33,661 nt of DNA from an uncultured Bacteroides sp. (lineage in GTDB: Bacteria > Bacteroidota > Bacteroidia > Bacteroidales > Bacteroidaceae), in contig CASEYC010000093.1 in the NCBI GenBank assembly GCA_949292025.1, positions 1 through 33,661 on the forward strand, written 5' to 3'. Positions 1 through 7,327 of this stretch are shown here, in pieces (the first letter of the stretch is position 1; each line of letters begins with the position of its first letter). The notes under the pieces were generated by a model. The model ran no database searches. It was not told the origin of the DNA and saw only the letters and a program-made list of their open reading frames with translations. The translations under genes and the position numbers were made by a program.

Positions 1-122
1 GGGGTTCCCGGGGCCCGCAGGGCGGGCAAAGTGGGGAAAGCGAAGGAATCCGGGCGCCCAAGCGCCTCATTCCCAGTCCGTCAGCCTTTCAAGCATCGCC
101 GCTTCCTTTCCGAAAGCGGGTG

Positions 123-152
123 CAAAGGTAGAGGGTTTGCGGATAACTGCAA
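123..152 (-). promoter_or_regulatory. Bacteroides-type promoter reading out of the left edge
   Basis: On the minus strand TTG (150-152) is followed after 19 bases by TACCTTTG (123-130), which fits the Bacteroidales -33/-7 pattern (TTG, TAnnTTTG). Transcription would start near base 116 and run leftwards out of the window, so the gene it serves is not visible. The GC-rich bases 1-115 would be its leader; only a very short ORF is seen there. Bases 153-292 hold nothing else I can name. Confidence 0.5.
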
Positions 153-292
153 AACATTATACCAAGTTTTTTCAAGAATTTATGGAAGTTTTTTCAATAC
201 GGGCTGGTTTTCAGCGGGTTAGAGAATGGAATTTCCCGCCCGGGGATCGGAGGGGCGGGAAGGGGGACACCTAATAATATTATGCGCGCGCG

Positions 293-391
293 TCAGGCGA
301 TGCAGGAACTGACGCCGAAGGCGGTGGCGATGGCGCTCAGGACGCCCAACAGGGTCTGAAGGATGAATTTCCAGGTTTCTTTCTTGGTCAT
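293..391 (-). CDS. smalltalk protein (32 aa)
   Basis: This is a 32-residue ORF starting MTKKETWKFILQTLLGVLS and ending in SSCIA before TGA. The KKETWKFI start, one hydrophobic helix, a small-residue stretch and a late Cys match the Bacteroidales micro-proteins NCBI calls smalltalk protein. Function is unknown; the single hydrophobic segment suggests a membrane-associated peptide. It lies downstream of the HU-like gene on the same strand, the usual neighbourhood for the family, and is probably cotranscribed across the repeat array between them. In many Bacteroides islets an amidase gene follows; none is seen here. Confidence 0.85.
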   Translation of the reverse strand: MTKKETWKFILQTLLGVLSAIATAFGVSSCIA

Positions 392-393
392 GA

Positions 394-570
394 TTTTTTC
401 TTTTTAGGACATAGGAACATAAGAACTTATTTTCTTTTTAGACATAGGAACATAGGGACATATATTTTCTTTTTAGGACATAGGAACATAGGGGCATATA
501 TTTTCAGGAGATGGGAACGAATATGTTCCTATGTTCTTATGTCTAAAAATCATGTTCCTATGTCTAAAAA
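394..570. repeat. 35-bp tandem repeat array with inverted copies
   Basis: Three direct units start near 394, 429 and 464, with a degenerate fourth at 500. Each has the form ATTTTCTTTTTAG(G)ACATAGGAACATA plus a variable tail, at a period of 35-36 bases. From 521 the core appears twice inverted (TGTTCCTATG...TCTAAAAA, about 521-549 and 550-570), so the transcript could fold into a long hairpin. The array fills the gap between the HU-like gene and the smalltalk gene and touches the HU stop codon. No unique spacers of CRISPR size are present. Confidence 0.8.
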
Positions 571-1044
571 TCAGCCGAAGGTGCCATCGTCGCCGCTGCC
601 AGGCTCGCTGCCTCCGCCGGACCCTCCGCCTGCCTCCTCCATGGCCGGGTCGTAGGGCAGCCACTCGATGCCGGTGGGGACGAGGGAGCGCGTGGCGGTG
701 CTGCCCTTGGTCTGGGCACCCTCGCGCTGGGGGACGAACTGGACGCGGATGGCCTCGACCTGCTTCTGGAAGTCGAAGTCGGCTTCGTCGGCGACGCCCT
801 TGGTCTTCAGGGTGTAGCGGAAGGTGCCGAGGCCGTCGAGGCGGACGGACTTGCCCTGCGCCATGTAGTCGGCCATGACGCCGGGCAGCTCGCCGAGGAC
901 GGCCATGACGTCGGCGTAGGTGACGGTGCACATCTGGCTGAGACGCTTGGCCACGTTCTTCACGGGGACGGGGTTGCCCACGGTGACGGCGGCGGGATAG
1001 TAGACGCCGAACTTTTCGTTGAATGCTTTCTTGTAGAAACTCAT
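571..1044 (-). CDS. HU-like DNA-binding protein (HU family, 157 aa)
   Basis: The protein begins MSFYKKAFNEKFG and carries the Bacteroidales HU-like layout: VTVGNPVPVKNVAKRLSQMC, then a helical segment (VTYADVMAVLGELPGVMADY), then GKSVRLDGLGTFRYTLKTKG as the IHF/HU beta platform. The last 20 residues are a Gly/Ser/acidic tail. These two-domain HU relatives are predicted nucleoid or element-associated DNA-bending proteins. I chose the ATG at 1044 because a TAnnTTTG promoter lies 46 bases upstream and the family starts here; the longer frame to 1137 runs through that promoter. The gene is divergent from the islet operon, across the dyad site at 1188-1366. Confidence 0.85.
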   Translation of the reverse strand: MSFYKKAFNEKFGVYYPAAVTVGNPVPVKNVAKRLSQMCTVTYADVMAVLGELPGVMADYMAQGKSVRLDGLGTFRYTLKTKGVADEADFDFQKQVEAIRVQFVPQREGAQTKGSTATRSLVPTGIEWLPYDPAMEEAGGGSGGGSEPGSGDDGTFG

Positions 1045-1089
1045 AATGTAAAGGTTTTTAAGGGGTTGACTATTCGTTTTTCTGTACGG

Positions 1090-1120
1090 CAAAGGTACGG
1101 ACTTGTCCGCCAGGAGCCAA
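1090..1120 (-). promoter_or_regulatory. promoter of the HU-smalltalk unit
   Basis: Minus-strand TTG (1118-1120), a 20-base spacer and TACCTTTG (1090-1097) match the Bacteroides sigma-factor pattern. The predicted start near 1083 gives a leader of about 40 bases before the ATG at 1044. Confidence 0.7.
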
Positions 1121-1187
1121 AAAACGGGGCGCGGCAAGAGGGACTTTCCGGGCTGTTCCGCGAGGAAAAGTGAGGGGCTTCGCGAGG

Positions 1188-1366
1188 CGGTGACAGGTGA
1201 CAGTTATTTCAACGAGGAAGGAGGGATAGCGGGGCGGATGAGAATTGAAAAGATAGTTTTAATATATATATAATATTATTATATATATATTAAAGTCTAA
1301 ATGCACTCTTTTCTGCACTGCAAACAAGAGGGGGGAGGTCGTGTGTGTAACTGTCACCTGTCACCG
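1188..1366. repeat. dyad-symmetric site: 19-bp inverted repeats around an AT palindrome
   Basis: CGGTGACAGGTGACAGTTA (1188-1206) recurs as its exact reverse complement at 1348-1366. Each arm is itself a tandem duplication of TGACAGG/TGACAG. Exactly between the arms, 1258-1294 is a 37-base palindrome of only A and T (18-bp arms, one central base at 1276); the centre of the outer arms is 1277. The HU promoter and the promoter of the 168-aa gene lie on either side. The layout resembles an iteron/unwinding-element origin or a two-site operator; which of these is inference. Confidence 0.85.
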
Positions 1367-1401
1367 GGTAAAAATAAAAATCGCATATCTGCGTTTTTTT
1401 C

Positions 1402-1432
1402 TTGCATGGAATGTTTTGATTTCCTATCTTTG
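1402..1432 (+). promoter_or_regulatory. promoter of the 168-aa islet gene
   Basis: TTG (1402-1404), a 20-base spacer and TATCTTTG (1425-1432) match the Bacteroidales promoter pattern, giving a leader of about 20 bases before the ATG at 1461. Confidence 0.7.
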
Positions 1433-1460
1433 CATTCAGAAACATCAAACAATAAAAACA

Positions 1461-1967
1461 ATGACCATAGAAGCATTAAAAAATATTTTATCACCACAAA
1501 CGACCGTGACTATAAAGCTGAACGGGATTAAACCAGAAGACATTTCCCCCTATCTGATTCATCATAAAAGAGGAGAAGATGAATACAGCTTGCATGCTCT
1601 CTTGATAGCAATGGGCTTCTACTCTTATGGAGAAGAAGAAGATTTGCTGCCGGAAGACGCAGAGCCCGCTTTTTTTTGCGGCTCGCGTGCCAAAAGGGTA
1701 ACGTTGGATTATCTCCGAAGGAAAGGACTTTTGAACCGGAAAAACATGTTTGTGAAAGATCTCAAAAACATTGAAGTTGCCTATATTTGCGCGGCCATGT
1801 TCAAGCTGTGGGGAGGAAGGTCTCAATGGAAAAAAGCAGAGAAGTGGACCAAGAGATCCGGGCTCAGGGAAAGTTCGAACCAATCCTTAAAAAACCCTGA
1901 GATCGAAAAAATCTGCGATGAAATAATACATTTAAACACGAAGCATTTCAAAGTCAAGCCTCGTTGA
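1461..1967 (+). CDS. unrecognised islet protein (168 aa)
   Basis: The protein starts MTIEALKNILSPQ, is soluble, has no signal peptide, and has a basic C-terminal third (QWKKAEKWTKRSG). A short acidic run (GEEEDLLPEDAEP) precedes the motif AFFCGSRAKRVTLDYL. I do not recognise a family and assign no function. The start at 1461 is chosen over the upstream in-frame start at 1341 because it follows the TAnnTTTG box by the usual 20-30 bases, and 1341 lies inside the inverted-repeat region. It is codirectional with the primase operon but has its own promoter, and it is more AT-rich than the genes that follow. Confidence 0.75.
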   Translation: MTIEALKNILSPQTTVTIKLNGIKPEDISPYLIHHKRGEDEYSLHALLIAMGFYSYGEEEDLLPEDAEPAFFCGSRAKRVTLDYLRRKGLLNRKNMFVKDLKNIEVAYICAAMFKLWGGRSQWKKAEKWTKRSGLRESSNQSLKNPEIEKICDEIIHLNTKHFKVKPR

Positions 1968-2037
1968 GGCTCAAAAAAAAATCAAGAAAAACATGGCCTG
2001 GCGTAATAAGCGTAATATCCTCGGGTAACAAACTTCC

Positions 2038-2045
2038 TACCTTTG
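2038..2045 (+). promoter_or_regulatory. -7 box of the primase operon
   Basis: TACCTTTG fits TAnnTTTG and lies 27 bases before the ATG at 2073. I see no convincing TTG about 20 bases upstream, so this is the weaker of the islet promoters. Confidence 0.5.
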
Positions 2046-2072
2046 CCCCGTCAAAGGAACAAAACCAAGTCA

Positions 2073-2432
2073 ATGTCGGCTTGGCGGGCAGTCCTTGACA
2101 AATTCAAAATGGAAAAGATTTTCCAGATTGAGAGGTTCCTCAAGCCCCGCTTCTTGAGGACGCCCTACGAGGGCGATGGTGTTTATCCGGCTTTCCGTCC
2201 GGTAGTGTTGAACGACGAAGTGACAGGTGACAGGCTCATCGCCGAGTTCGACCCGAACGACGACATCTTCCTGCACAAGGCGGGGGACAGCGTGGTGTGC
2301 AAGGTCCGCTTCTTGGTGGGGAAAACTCCTGACGGGCGCCTCTACCAGCGCGTGACGGGCGAAAGCACGTTCTCCTTCGAGGAAGAGCGGGCGTTGTATC
2401 TGGACGACAGCGAGGAAGGAGGTGCGCGATGA
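2073..2432 (+). CDS. unrecognised islet protein (119 aa)
   Basis: The protein begins MSAWRAVLDKFKMEKIFQIE. Its body is rich in predicted beta strands (YPAFRPVVLNDEVTGDRLIAEF, then DSVVCKVRFLVGKTPDGRLYQRVTG) and its tail is acidic (DDSEEGGAR). The strand pattern could be a small beta-barrel, but I cannot name a family. A later ATG at 2109 (MEKIFQ) would give 107 aa; 2073 is preferred because it sits about 20 bases after the predicted transcription start. Its stop overlaps the next ATG (ATGA at 2429-2432), so the two are translationally coupled. One copy of GTGACAGGTGACA lies in its coding sequence at 2220-2232. Confidence 0.7.
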   Translation: MSAWRAVLDKFKMEKIFQIERFLKPRFLRTPYEGDGVYPAFRPVVLNDEVTGDRLIAEFDPNDDIFLHKAGDSVVCKVRFLVGKTPDGRLYQRVTGESTFSFEEERALYLDDSEEGGAR

Positions 2433-2650
2433 AAAGGTACCTGGTCATTGAAATCACGGACGAGACCCTGGCGTGCCTGGCCGGAGGCAAGCGCGTGCCA
2501 GGCACCATCGGGCTGGCCGCCGACGGCGAAACCGTGGACTTCCACCAGCACTTCCGCTCGAACGCCCCGCGCCCCAAGCGGCGACGGATAGACATCCCCT
2601 GCGCGGGGGGAGTGATGAGCCTCTACATTCCGGACACTTTGCTGAACTGA
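2429..2650 (+). CDS. unrecognised small islet protein (73 aa)
   Basis: The protein starts MKRYLVIEITDETLACLAGG and has a basic stretch (APRPKRRRIDIP) in its second half. The ATGA overlap with the gene before it and a five-base gap to the primase start support a real operon member. I recognise no family. The basic patch and the neighbours would suit a nucleic-acid-binding accessory protein, but that is inference from context only. Confidence 0.6.
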   Translation: MKRYLVIEITDETLACLAGGKRVPGTIGLAADGETVDFHQHFRSNAPRPKRRRIDIPCAGGVMSLYIPDTLLN

Positions 2651-2655
2651 CGCCT

Positions 2656-4905
2656 ATGATCGGAATGTTGAAGAATGTGTATGATTCCGTGGTGCAGCCC
2701 TGCACCCGGGATCTTTTCCACGGCGTGTTGGACGACCCGCGCGTGGAGGAAAACTGCGCCGCCTTGGCGGAGAACGAGAAAGCGTATGAAGAGGGCCGGA
2801 AGACGAAGAAGGAGCACGACGACTGCAAAGCCAAACACAAGAGCCTGTTGCCCCCCTTCCTCCTCCAGGGAATGCCCAAGGACGCCCGGCGCAAGTCGCA
2901 GGCGGGATACATCCCCACCGGCCTGGCGATGATGGACTATGACGGCCTGCCCCGTCCGCAGGAATACTTCGAGCAGAAAGTCCGCCCCTTGTTGGAGCGG
3001 CCGGACATCCGTATTTGCTGGGTGCACATCACGCCTTCGGGCCGCGGCCTGCGCATCGTGTTCCGCATCCCGTCCGGATGCCCCTCCATCGAGGCGGCGC
3101 AACGCTGGATGGGCGAGCAACTGGGCGACCCCTCTTATGACGCCTGCGTGAAGGACATCACCCGCCTGTCTTTCGCCGTGCCCCGGAGATACGTCCTCTA
3201 CCTGGACGAGGACCTGCTGTTTGCCGAGCCCGAAGCGCAGCCCGAGGCGCAGCCCGAAGCGCAGCCCGAGGCGCCCGCCGCGGCCAGTCCCGCCCCGGCT
3301 CCCGCCCCGCAGCCCGAAGCCCCGGGAATGGCCTATCCCGACACCTTCCATGGCGAACGCTTTGCCGACATCGCCCGCCGCTGGCTGACGGCCACGGGCG
3401 AAGCCGAGCCCAAGGAGGGCGAACGCCACCAACGGCTGCTGGCGCTGGCCACAGACTTGCGCTACATCTGCGAGAACAACCCCCGCTGGCTATTCCAGGC
3501 CATGCCGCGCTACGGCCTGCCGGAGGAGGAGATGAAACGCATTTGCACCTATGCCTGCGAGAAGCACCTGAGCAACTACAGGCCGCGCCGCCTGGAGCAA
3601 GCCCTGCGCCCCCGCCCGGAAGACGAGGACCTGCCCGAGCTGCCGGAGAAGCTGCCCGCCCTCATCGCCCTGCTGCTGGGCCCCACGCCGGACATCTACA
3701 AAGCAGCCACGGCGCAAGGCCTGTTCCCTGCCCTTGCCACTTACGTCTATCAAGCGTACTTTCCTTACATCGACGGGACGCTGACGGGGCTGGGCCAGAT
3801 GTGCCTGCTGATGGCCCCGTCCTCGTCCGGCAAGAGTTGCGTGAACGCGGCGACCGACCGGATCCTGGCCCCCATCGCCGCGCAGGACGAGGAGAACCGC
3901 CGCATCGAGCAGCAATGGAAGGACGAGGTGAACTCGAAAGGCGCCAACAAGGACAAGCGCAAACGCCCCAAGACGTGCGTGCAATGGGTGGAGCCGGACA
4001 TGACCAACGCCGTCCTGGTGCAACGGCTGATGGATGCGGGCGGACACTACATCTACACGCGGATGGACGAGCTGAAGCAATTTGACGCCTTGAAGGGAAA
4101 CGTCAAGACGGACGGACAGTTCACCGCCATGTGCAAGGCGCACGACGAATCGCCCTGGGGGCAAGAGCGCGTGGGCACGATGTCGGTCAGCGGCAGGCCG
4201 CGCCTGCGCTTCAACTGGAATGCCTCCACCACCATCGGCCAGGGCAAGGCTTACTTCAGGAAAGTGCTGATCGACGGCCCGCTGACACGCCTGTCGCTCT
4301 GCACCATCCCCGACCAAGGCATCGGGGCGGACATCCCGGTGTATGGCACGTATGGCGAGGCGTTCGACCAACAGCTCCGGCCCTACATCGAGAACCTGAG
4401 CCGGGCCACTGGCCGGATGGAATGCCCCGAAGCCTACGCCCTGGCCAAACGGCTGAACGAGGAATGCCGCCAGAAAGCCCAAAAGCTGCAAAGCCGCGCC
4501 TACGACTCCTTCCGCAAGCGCGCCGCGCTCATCGCCTACCGCAAGGCATGCCTGCTCTGGCTGGCCAACGGCTGCACGTGGGAGCCGGAAATGGAGGGCT
4601 TCGTACGCTGGTCGCTGCACTATGACCTGGCCTGCAAGATGCGCTTCTTCGGCCGCGAGGTGGAAGCAGCCTTGGCCTTGGAGGCCGCCGAGGCTCCCGC
4701 CGCTCCCTCGGGCCGCAAACGGAGCGATTTGCTGGCCTGCCTGCCTGAGGAGTTCACCTACGACGACCTGGTGCGCGTGCGCCGGGACGAAGGGAAGTCG
4801 GCAGAAGGGGCGACAGACCAACTGAAGCAATGGAAGAAGCGGGGCAATGTAGAGGTGGTGACAGGTGACACGTACAAAAACGCCACGTTCAGAAAAAGCA
4901 TATGA
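2656..4905 (+). CDS. BT4734-like/DUF3987 primase-ATPase (749 aa)
   Basis: The N-terminal region (about residues 60-185) carries the BT4734/VirE-type fold signature (YIPTGLAMMDYDGL, then WVHITPSGRGLRIVFRIP). A low-complexity Pro/Glu/Ala linker follows (about 190-220), then a helical PriCT-like part (HGERFADIARRWL). Next comes a DUF3987-type ATPase with Walker A APSSSGKS at 387-394 and DELKQFDALKG downstream. Such proteins are predicted primase-helicases of mobile elements and accessory islets in Bacteroides. The start at 2656 (MIGMLKNVYDS) is preferred; the frame stays open back to 2473 only by overlapping the previous gene. The stop overlaps the ATG of the DUF5675 gene (4902). GTGACAGGTGACA occurs near its 3' end at 4858-4870. 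Confidence 0.85.
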   Translation: MIGMLKNVYDSVVQPCTRDLFHGVLDDPRVEENCAALAENEKAYEEGRKTKKEHDDCKAKHKSLLPPFLLQGMPKDARRKSQAGYIPTGLAMMDYDGLPRPQEYFEQKVRPLLERPDIRICWVHITPSGRGLRIVFRIPSGCPSIEAAQRWMGEQLGDPSYDACVKDITRLSFAVPRRYVLYLDEDLLFAEPEAQPEAQPEAQPEAPAAASPAPAPAPQPEAPGMAYPDTFHGERFADIARRWLTATGEAEPKEGERHQRLLALATDLRYICENNPRWLFQAMPRYGLPEEEMKRICTYACEKHLSNYRPRRLEQALRPRPEDEDLPELPEKLPALIALLLGPTPDIYKAATAQGLFPALATYVYQAYFPYIDGTLTGLGQMCLLMAPSSSGKSCVNAATDRILAPIAAQDEENRRIEQQWKDEVNSKGANKDKRKRPKTCVQWVEPDMTNAVLVQRLMDAGGHYIYTRMDELKQFDALKGNVKTDGQFTAMCKAHDESPWGQERVGTMSVSGRPRLRFNWNASTTIGQGKAYFRKVLIDGPLTRLSLCTIPDQGIGADIPVYGTYGEAFDQQLRPYIENLSRATGRMECPEAYALAKRLNEECRQKAQKLQSRAYDSFRKRAALIAYRKACLLWLANGCTWEPEMEGFVRWSLHYDLACKMRFFGREVEAALALEAAEAPAAPSGRKRSDLLACLPEEFTYDDLVRVRRDEGKSAEGATDQLKQWKKRGNVEVVTGDTYKNATFRKSI
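3229..3276 (+). repeat. 12-bp tandem repeat encoding Pro-Glu-Ala-Gln
   Basis: Four near-identical 12-base units alternate CCCGAAGCGCAG and CCCGAGGCGCAG (the last diverges to GCC) and encode repeated PEAQ in the primase linker from about residue 192. Copy number could vary between strains without breaking the frame. Confidence 0.85.
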
Positions 4906-5324
4906 CCATGGAACTGACCTTGAAACGAATCTCGAAGACGAAAACGTACACCATGGGGCGTCTCCATGTGAATGGCGAATGGCTGTGCGACACCTTGGAA
5001 CCCGTCCGCCGCGACATCGGCCCGGGCGGCACGGAGCGGAAAGTGGAGGGTCGCACAGCCATCCCCGAGGGGCGGTATCCCGTGGTCATCACCTACTCCG
5101 ACAGCCTCTACGGCTGGTATCCCTTGCTGCTCCACGTGCCCCGGTTCACGGGCATACGCATCCATGCAGGCAACACGGTGGAGCACACGCGCGGATGCAT
5201 CCTCGTGGGCTACAGCCCGAAGCCGGGCACCCTCATCGACTCGCGCCTGTGGCTGCACCGGTTGAAGAAGCGGATAACCGAGGCAAAGGAGCACGGCGAA
5301 GGAGTCTGGATCACGGTGGAATGA
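4902..5324 (+). CDS. DUF5675 family protein (140 aa)
   Basis: The protein is full length, starting MTMELTLKRISKTKTYTMG, with the family hallmarks CDTLEP, IPEGRYPVVITYS and RIHAGNTVEHTRGCILVG. DUF5675 proteins occur in phages and in Bacteroidales islets and are often near lysis or wall genes. The H-x-GN ... H-x-x-GC arrangement recalls L,D-transpeptidase active sites, but that is only a resemblance. The start overlaps the primase stop (ATGA), so it is the last gene of the islet operon. An ATG two codons later (4908) is equally possible. Confidence 0.85.
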   Translation: MTMELTLKRISKTKTYTMGRLHVNGEWLCDTLEPVRRDIGPGGTERKVEGRTAIPEGRYPVVITYSDSLYGWYPLLLHVPRFTGIRIHAGNTVEHTRGCILVGYSPKPGTLIDSRLWLHRLKKRITEAKEHGEGVWITVE

Positions 5325-5377
5325 GCAACCTCCAAATATTCCCCCCGACCAGCTCCCGAAGTCTCACATTTTTTATC

Positions 5378-5385
5378 TAAATTTG
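5378..5385 (+). promoter_or_regulatory. -7 box directly before the SF1 helicase gene
   Basis: TAAATTTG fits TAnnTTTG but ends only four bases before the ATG at 5390, so a transcript from it would be nearly leaderless. Either this box is not used or the mRNA starts at the initiation codon. Confidence 0.4.
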
Positions 5386-5389
5386 TAGC

Positions 5390-7297
5390 ATGAAACAATC
5401 CGAGAAACCCAACGACAGCTTTAACCCAGCCCTGCACCTGCAGCGCCAGCAGCTCCTGCTGCGCATGGAGTATGACTACGAGAAAGCCGAGTTCCAGCGC
5501 CAGACGGAGACGATGGGCGTGGAACGCAAGGTGAAGCGCGGCCTCTGCTGGTGGCCCGTAGCCGTGGGGCGCAATTATTACAACTCGCTGAACCAGCTGG
5601 TGCTGGAGCTGACGCGCACGGAGGACACGGACATCGAGCACGCCTTCGAGTTCGGCAAGCCGGTCGTCTTCTTCCGCCAAAGCCTGGACGGCAAGCTGGC
5701 TTACTTCCCCTTCCAGGCCACGGTCAGCTTTGCCGACGAGGCGCGCATGGTCGTGGTCATGCCCGGCACGAATGCCATCCTCGACGTGCAGGGAGCCGAA
5801 AGGGTGGGCATACAGCTTTACTTCGACGAGACCAGCTACCGCACCATGTTCGAGGCCCTGTCCGATGTCGCCCGGGCAAAAGGCAACCGCCTGGCCGAAC
5901 TTCGCGACATCCTTCTCGGGACCCAGAAGCCCGGCCAACGGGAGTTGTATTCCGTCCGCTTCCCCTGGCTCAACGCCGCGCAAGAGGCAGCGGTCAACCG
6001 GGTGCTCTGCGCCCGCGATGTCGCCATCGTCCACGGCCCGCCCGGCACGGGCAAGACCACCACGCTGGTCGAGGCCATCTACGAGACCCTGCACCGCGAG
6101 CCGCAAGTGCTGGTGTGCGCGCAGAGCAACATGGCTGTCGATTGGATATCGGAGAAGCTGGTGGACCGGGGTGTCAATGTCCTGCGCATCGGCAACCCCA
6201 CGCGCGTCAACGACAAGATGCTGTCCTTCACCTACGAACGCCGCTTCGAGTCGCACCCCGCCTACACCGAGCTGTGGGCCATCCGCAAGGAACTCCGCGC
6301 CCTGCAAGGCCATGCCCGCCGGGGCAGCTATGCCGAGCGCGAGGGCGTCCGCAGCCGCATCTCCCGCCTGCGCGACCGGGCCACGGCCTTGGAGGTGCAG
6401 ATAAACGCCGACCTCTTCGACTCTGCCCATGTCATTGCCTCGACCCTCGTCAGCAGCAACCACCGCCTCCTGCATGGCCGCCGCTTCGGCACGCTATTCA
6501 TCGACGAGGCTGCCCAGGCGCTGGAGGCCGCCTGCTGGATTGCCATTCGCCGGGCCGACCGCGTTGTCCTGGCGGGCGACCATTGCCAGCTTCCGCCCAC
6601 CATCAAGTGCATGGAGGCGGCGCGTGGCGGACTCGACCAGACCCTGATGGAACGCCTGGCCAAGACCAAGCCCGAGGCCGTCAGCCTCCTGACCGTGCAA
6701 TACCGCATGAACGAAGACATCATGCGCTTCCCCTCCCGCTGGTTCTACCACGGCCTGCTCGAAGCCGCCCCCGACGTGCGCCACCGGGGCATCCTCGACC
6801 TCGACACGCCCATCGAGTGGATTGACACCACGGGGCGCGACTTCAAGGAGCAGTTCGTGGGCGAGACCTTCGGACGCATCAACCGCGACGAAGCCGACCT
6901 CCTGCTGCGGGAGTTGGAGGCTTACATCGGGCGCATCGGCGGGCAGCGCATCCTGGACGAGCGCGTGGACTTCGGCATCATCTCGCCCTACAAGGCCCAG
7001 GTGCAGTATCTGCGCGCCTGCATCCGCCGCAACGCCTCCCTCCGCCCCTACCGCCATCTGCTCACGGCCAACACCGTGGACGGCTTCCAAGGTCAGGAGC
7101 GCGATGTCATCTTCATCTCCCTCGTCCGCGCCAACGAGCAGGGGCAGATAGGTTTCCTGGGCGACCTGCGCCGCATGAACGTGGCCATCACCCGTGCCCG
7201 CATGAAGCTGGTCATCCTGGGCGAGGCGGAGACGCTGGGGCGGCATCCGTTCTATCGGGAGTTGCTGGGGTATGTACGGGAGTTGCATGGGGAATAA
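5390..7297 (+). CDS. UPF1/Smubp2-like superfamily 1 DNA/RNA helicase (635 aa)
   Basis: The protein carries the superfamily 1 motifs in order: Walker A GPPGTGKTT at 216-224, CAQSNMAVDWISEKL (motif Ia), LFIDEAAQALE (motif II, DE at 372-373), GDHCQLPPT (III), LTVQYRMNEDIM (IV), then ANTVDGFQGQERDVIFISLVR (V) and RRMNVAITRARMKLVILG (VI). The motif set and length fit the AAA-domain helicases related to Smubp2/UPF1 that are common in Bacteroides; a 5'-3' unwinding polarity is the family norm. The N-terminal 200 residues contain the OB-like accessory region. A start at residue 26 (5465) is the alternative. It is GC-rich, and the next gene follows after 30 bases. Confidence 0.9.
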   Translation: MKQSEKPNDSFNPALHLQRQQLLLRMEYDYEKAEFQRQTETMGVERKVKRGLCWWPVAVGRNYYNSLNQLVLELTRTEDTDIEHAFEFGKPVVFFRQSLDGKLAYFPFQATVSFADEARMVVVMPGTNAILDVQGAERVGIQLYFDETSYRTMFEALSDVARAKGNRLAELRDILLGTQKPGQRELYSVRFPWLNAAQEAAVNRVLCARDVAIVHGPPGTGKTTTLVEAIYETLHREPQVLVCAQSNMAVDWISEKLVDRGVNVLRIGNPTRVNDKMLSFTYERRFESHPAYTELWAIRKELRALQGHARRGSYAEREGVRSRISRLRDRATALEVQINADLFDSAHVIASTLVSSNHRLLHGRRFGTLFIDEAAQALEAACWIAIRRADRVVLAGDHCQLPPTIKCMEAARGGLDQTLMERLAKTKPEAVSLLTVQYRMNEDIMRFPSRWFYHGLLEAAPDVRHRGILDLDTPIEWIDTTGRDFKEQFVGETFGRINRDEADLLLRELEAYIGRIGGQRILDERVDFGIISPYKAQVQYLRACIRRNASLRPYRHLLTANTVDGFQGQERDVIFISLVRANEQGQIGFLGDLRRMNVAITRARMKLVILGEAETLGRHPFYRELLGYVRELHGE

Positions 7298-7327
7298 ACT
7301 TGAAAAATTCAGGAAAGGATAGAAAAC

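Noticed and set aside
394-570. Possible CRISPR array
   Set aside because: Units are head-to-tail with no unique spacers and include inverted copies; no cas genes are present.
1966-1990. Hairpin AGCCTC/GAGGCT after the 168-aa gene as a terminator
   Set aside because: The stem is only six bases and is followed by an A-run, not a T-run, on the coding strand.
2473-2655. N-terminal extension of the primase
   Set aside because: The open frame overlaps the 73-aa gene, is Arg/Pro-rich shadow sequence, and the ATG at 2656 fits the operon spacing.
3490-4830. 446-aa minus-strand frame opposite the primase
   Set aside because: Shadow of GC-rich coding sequence; no family features, promoter or ribosome site.
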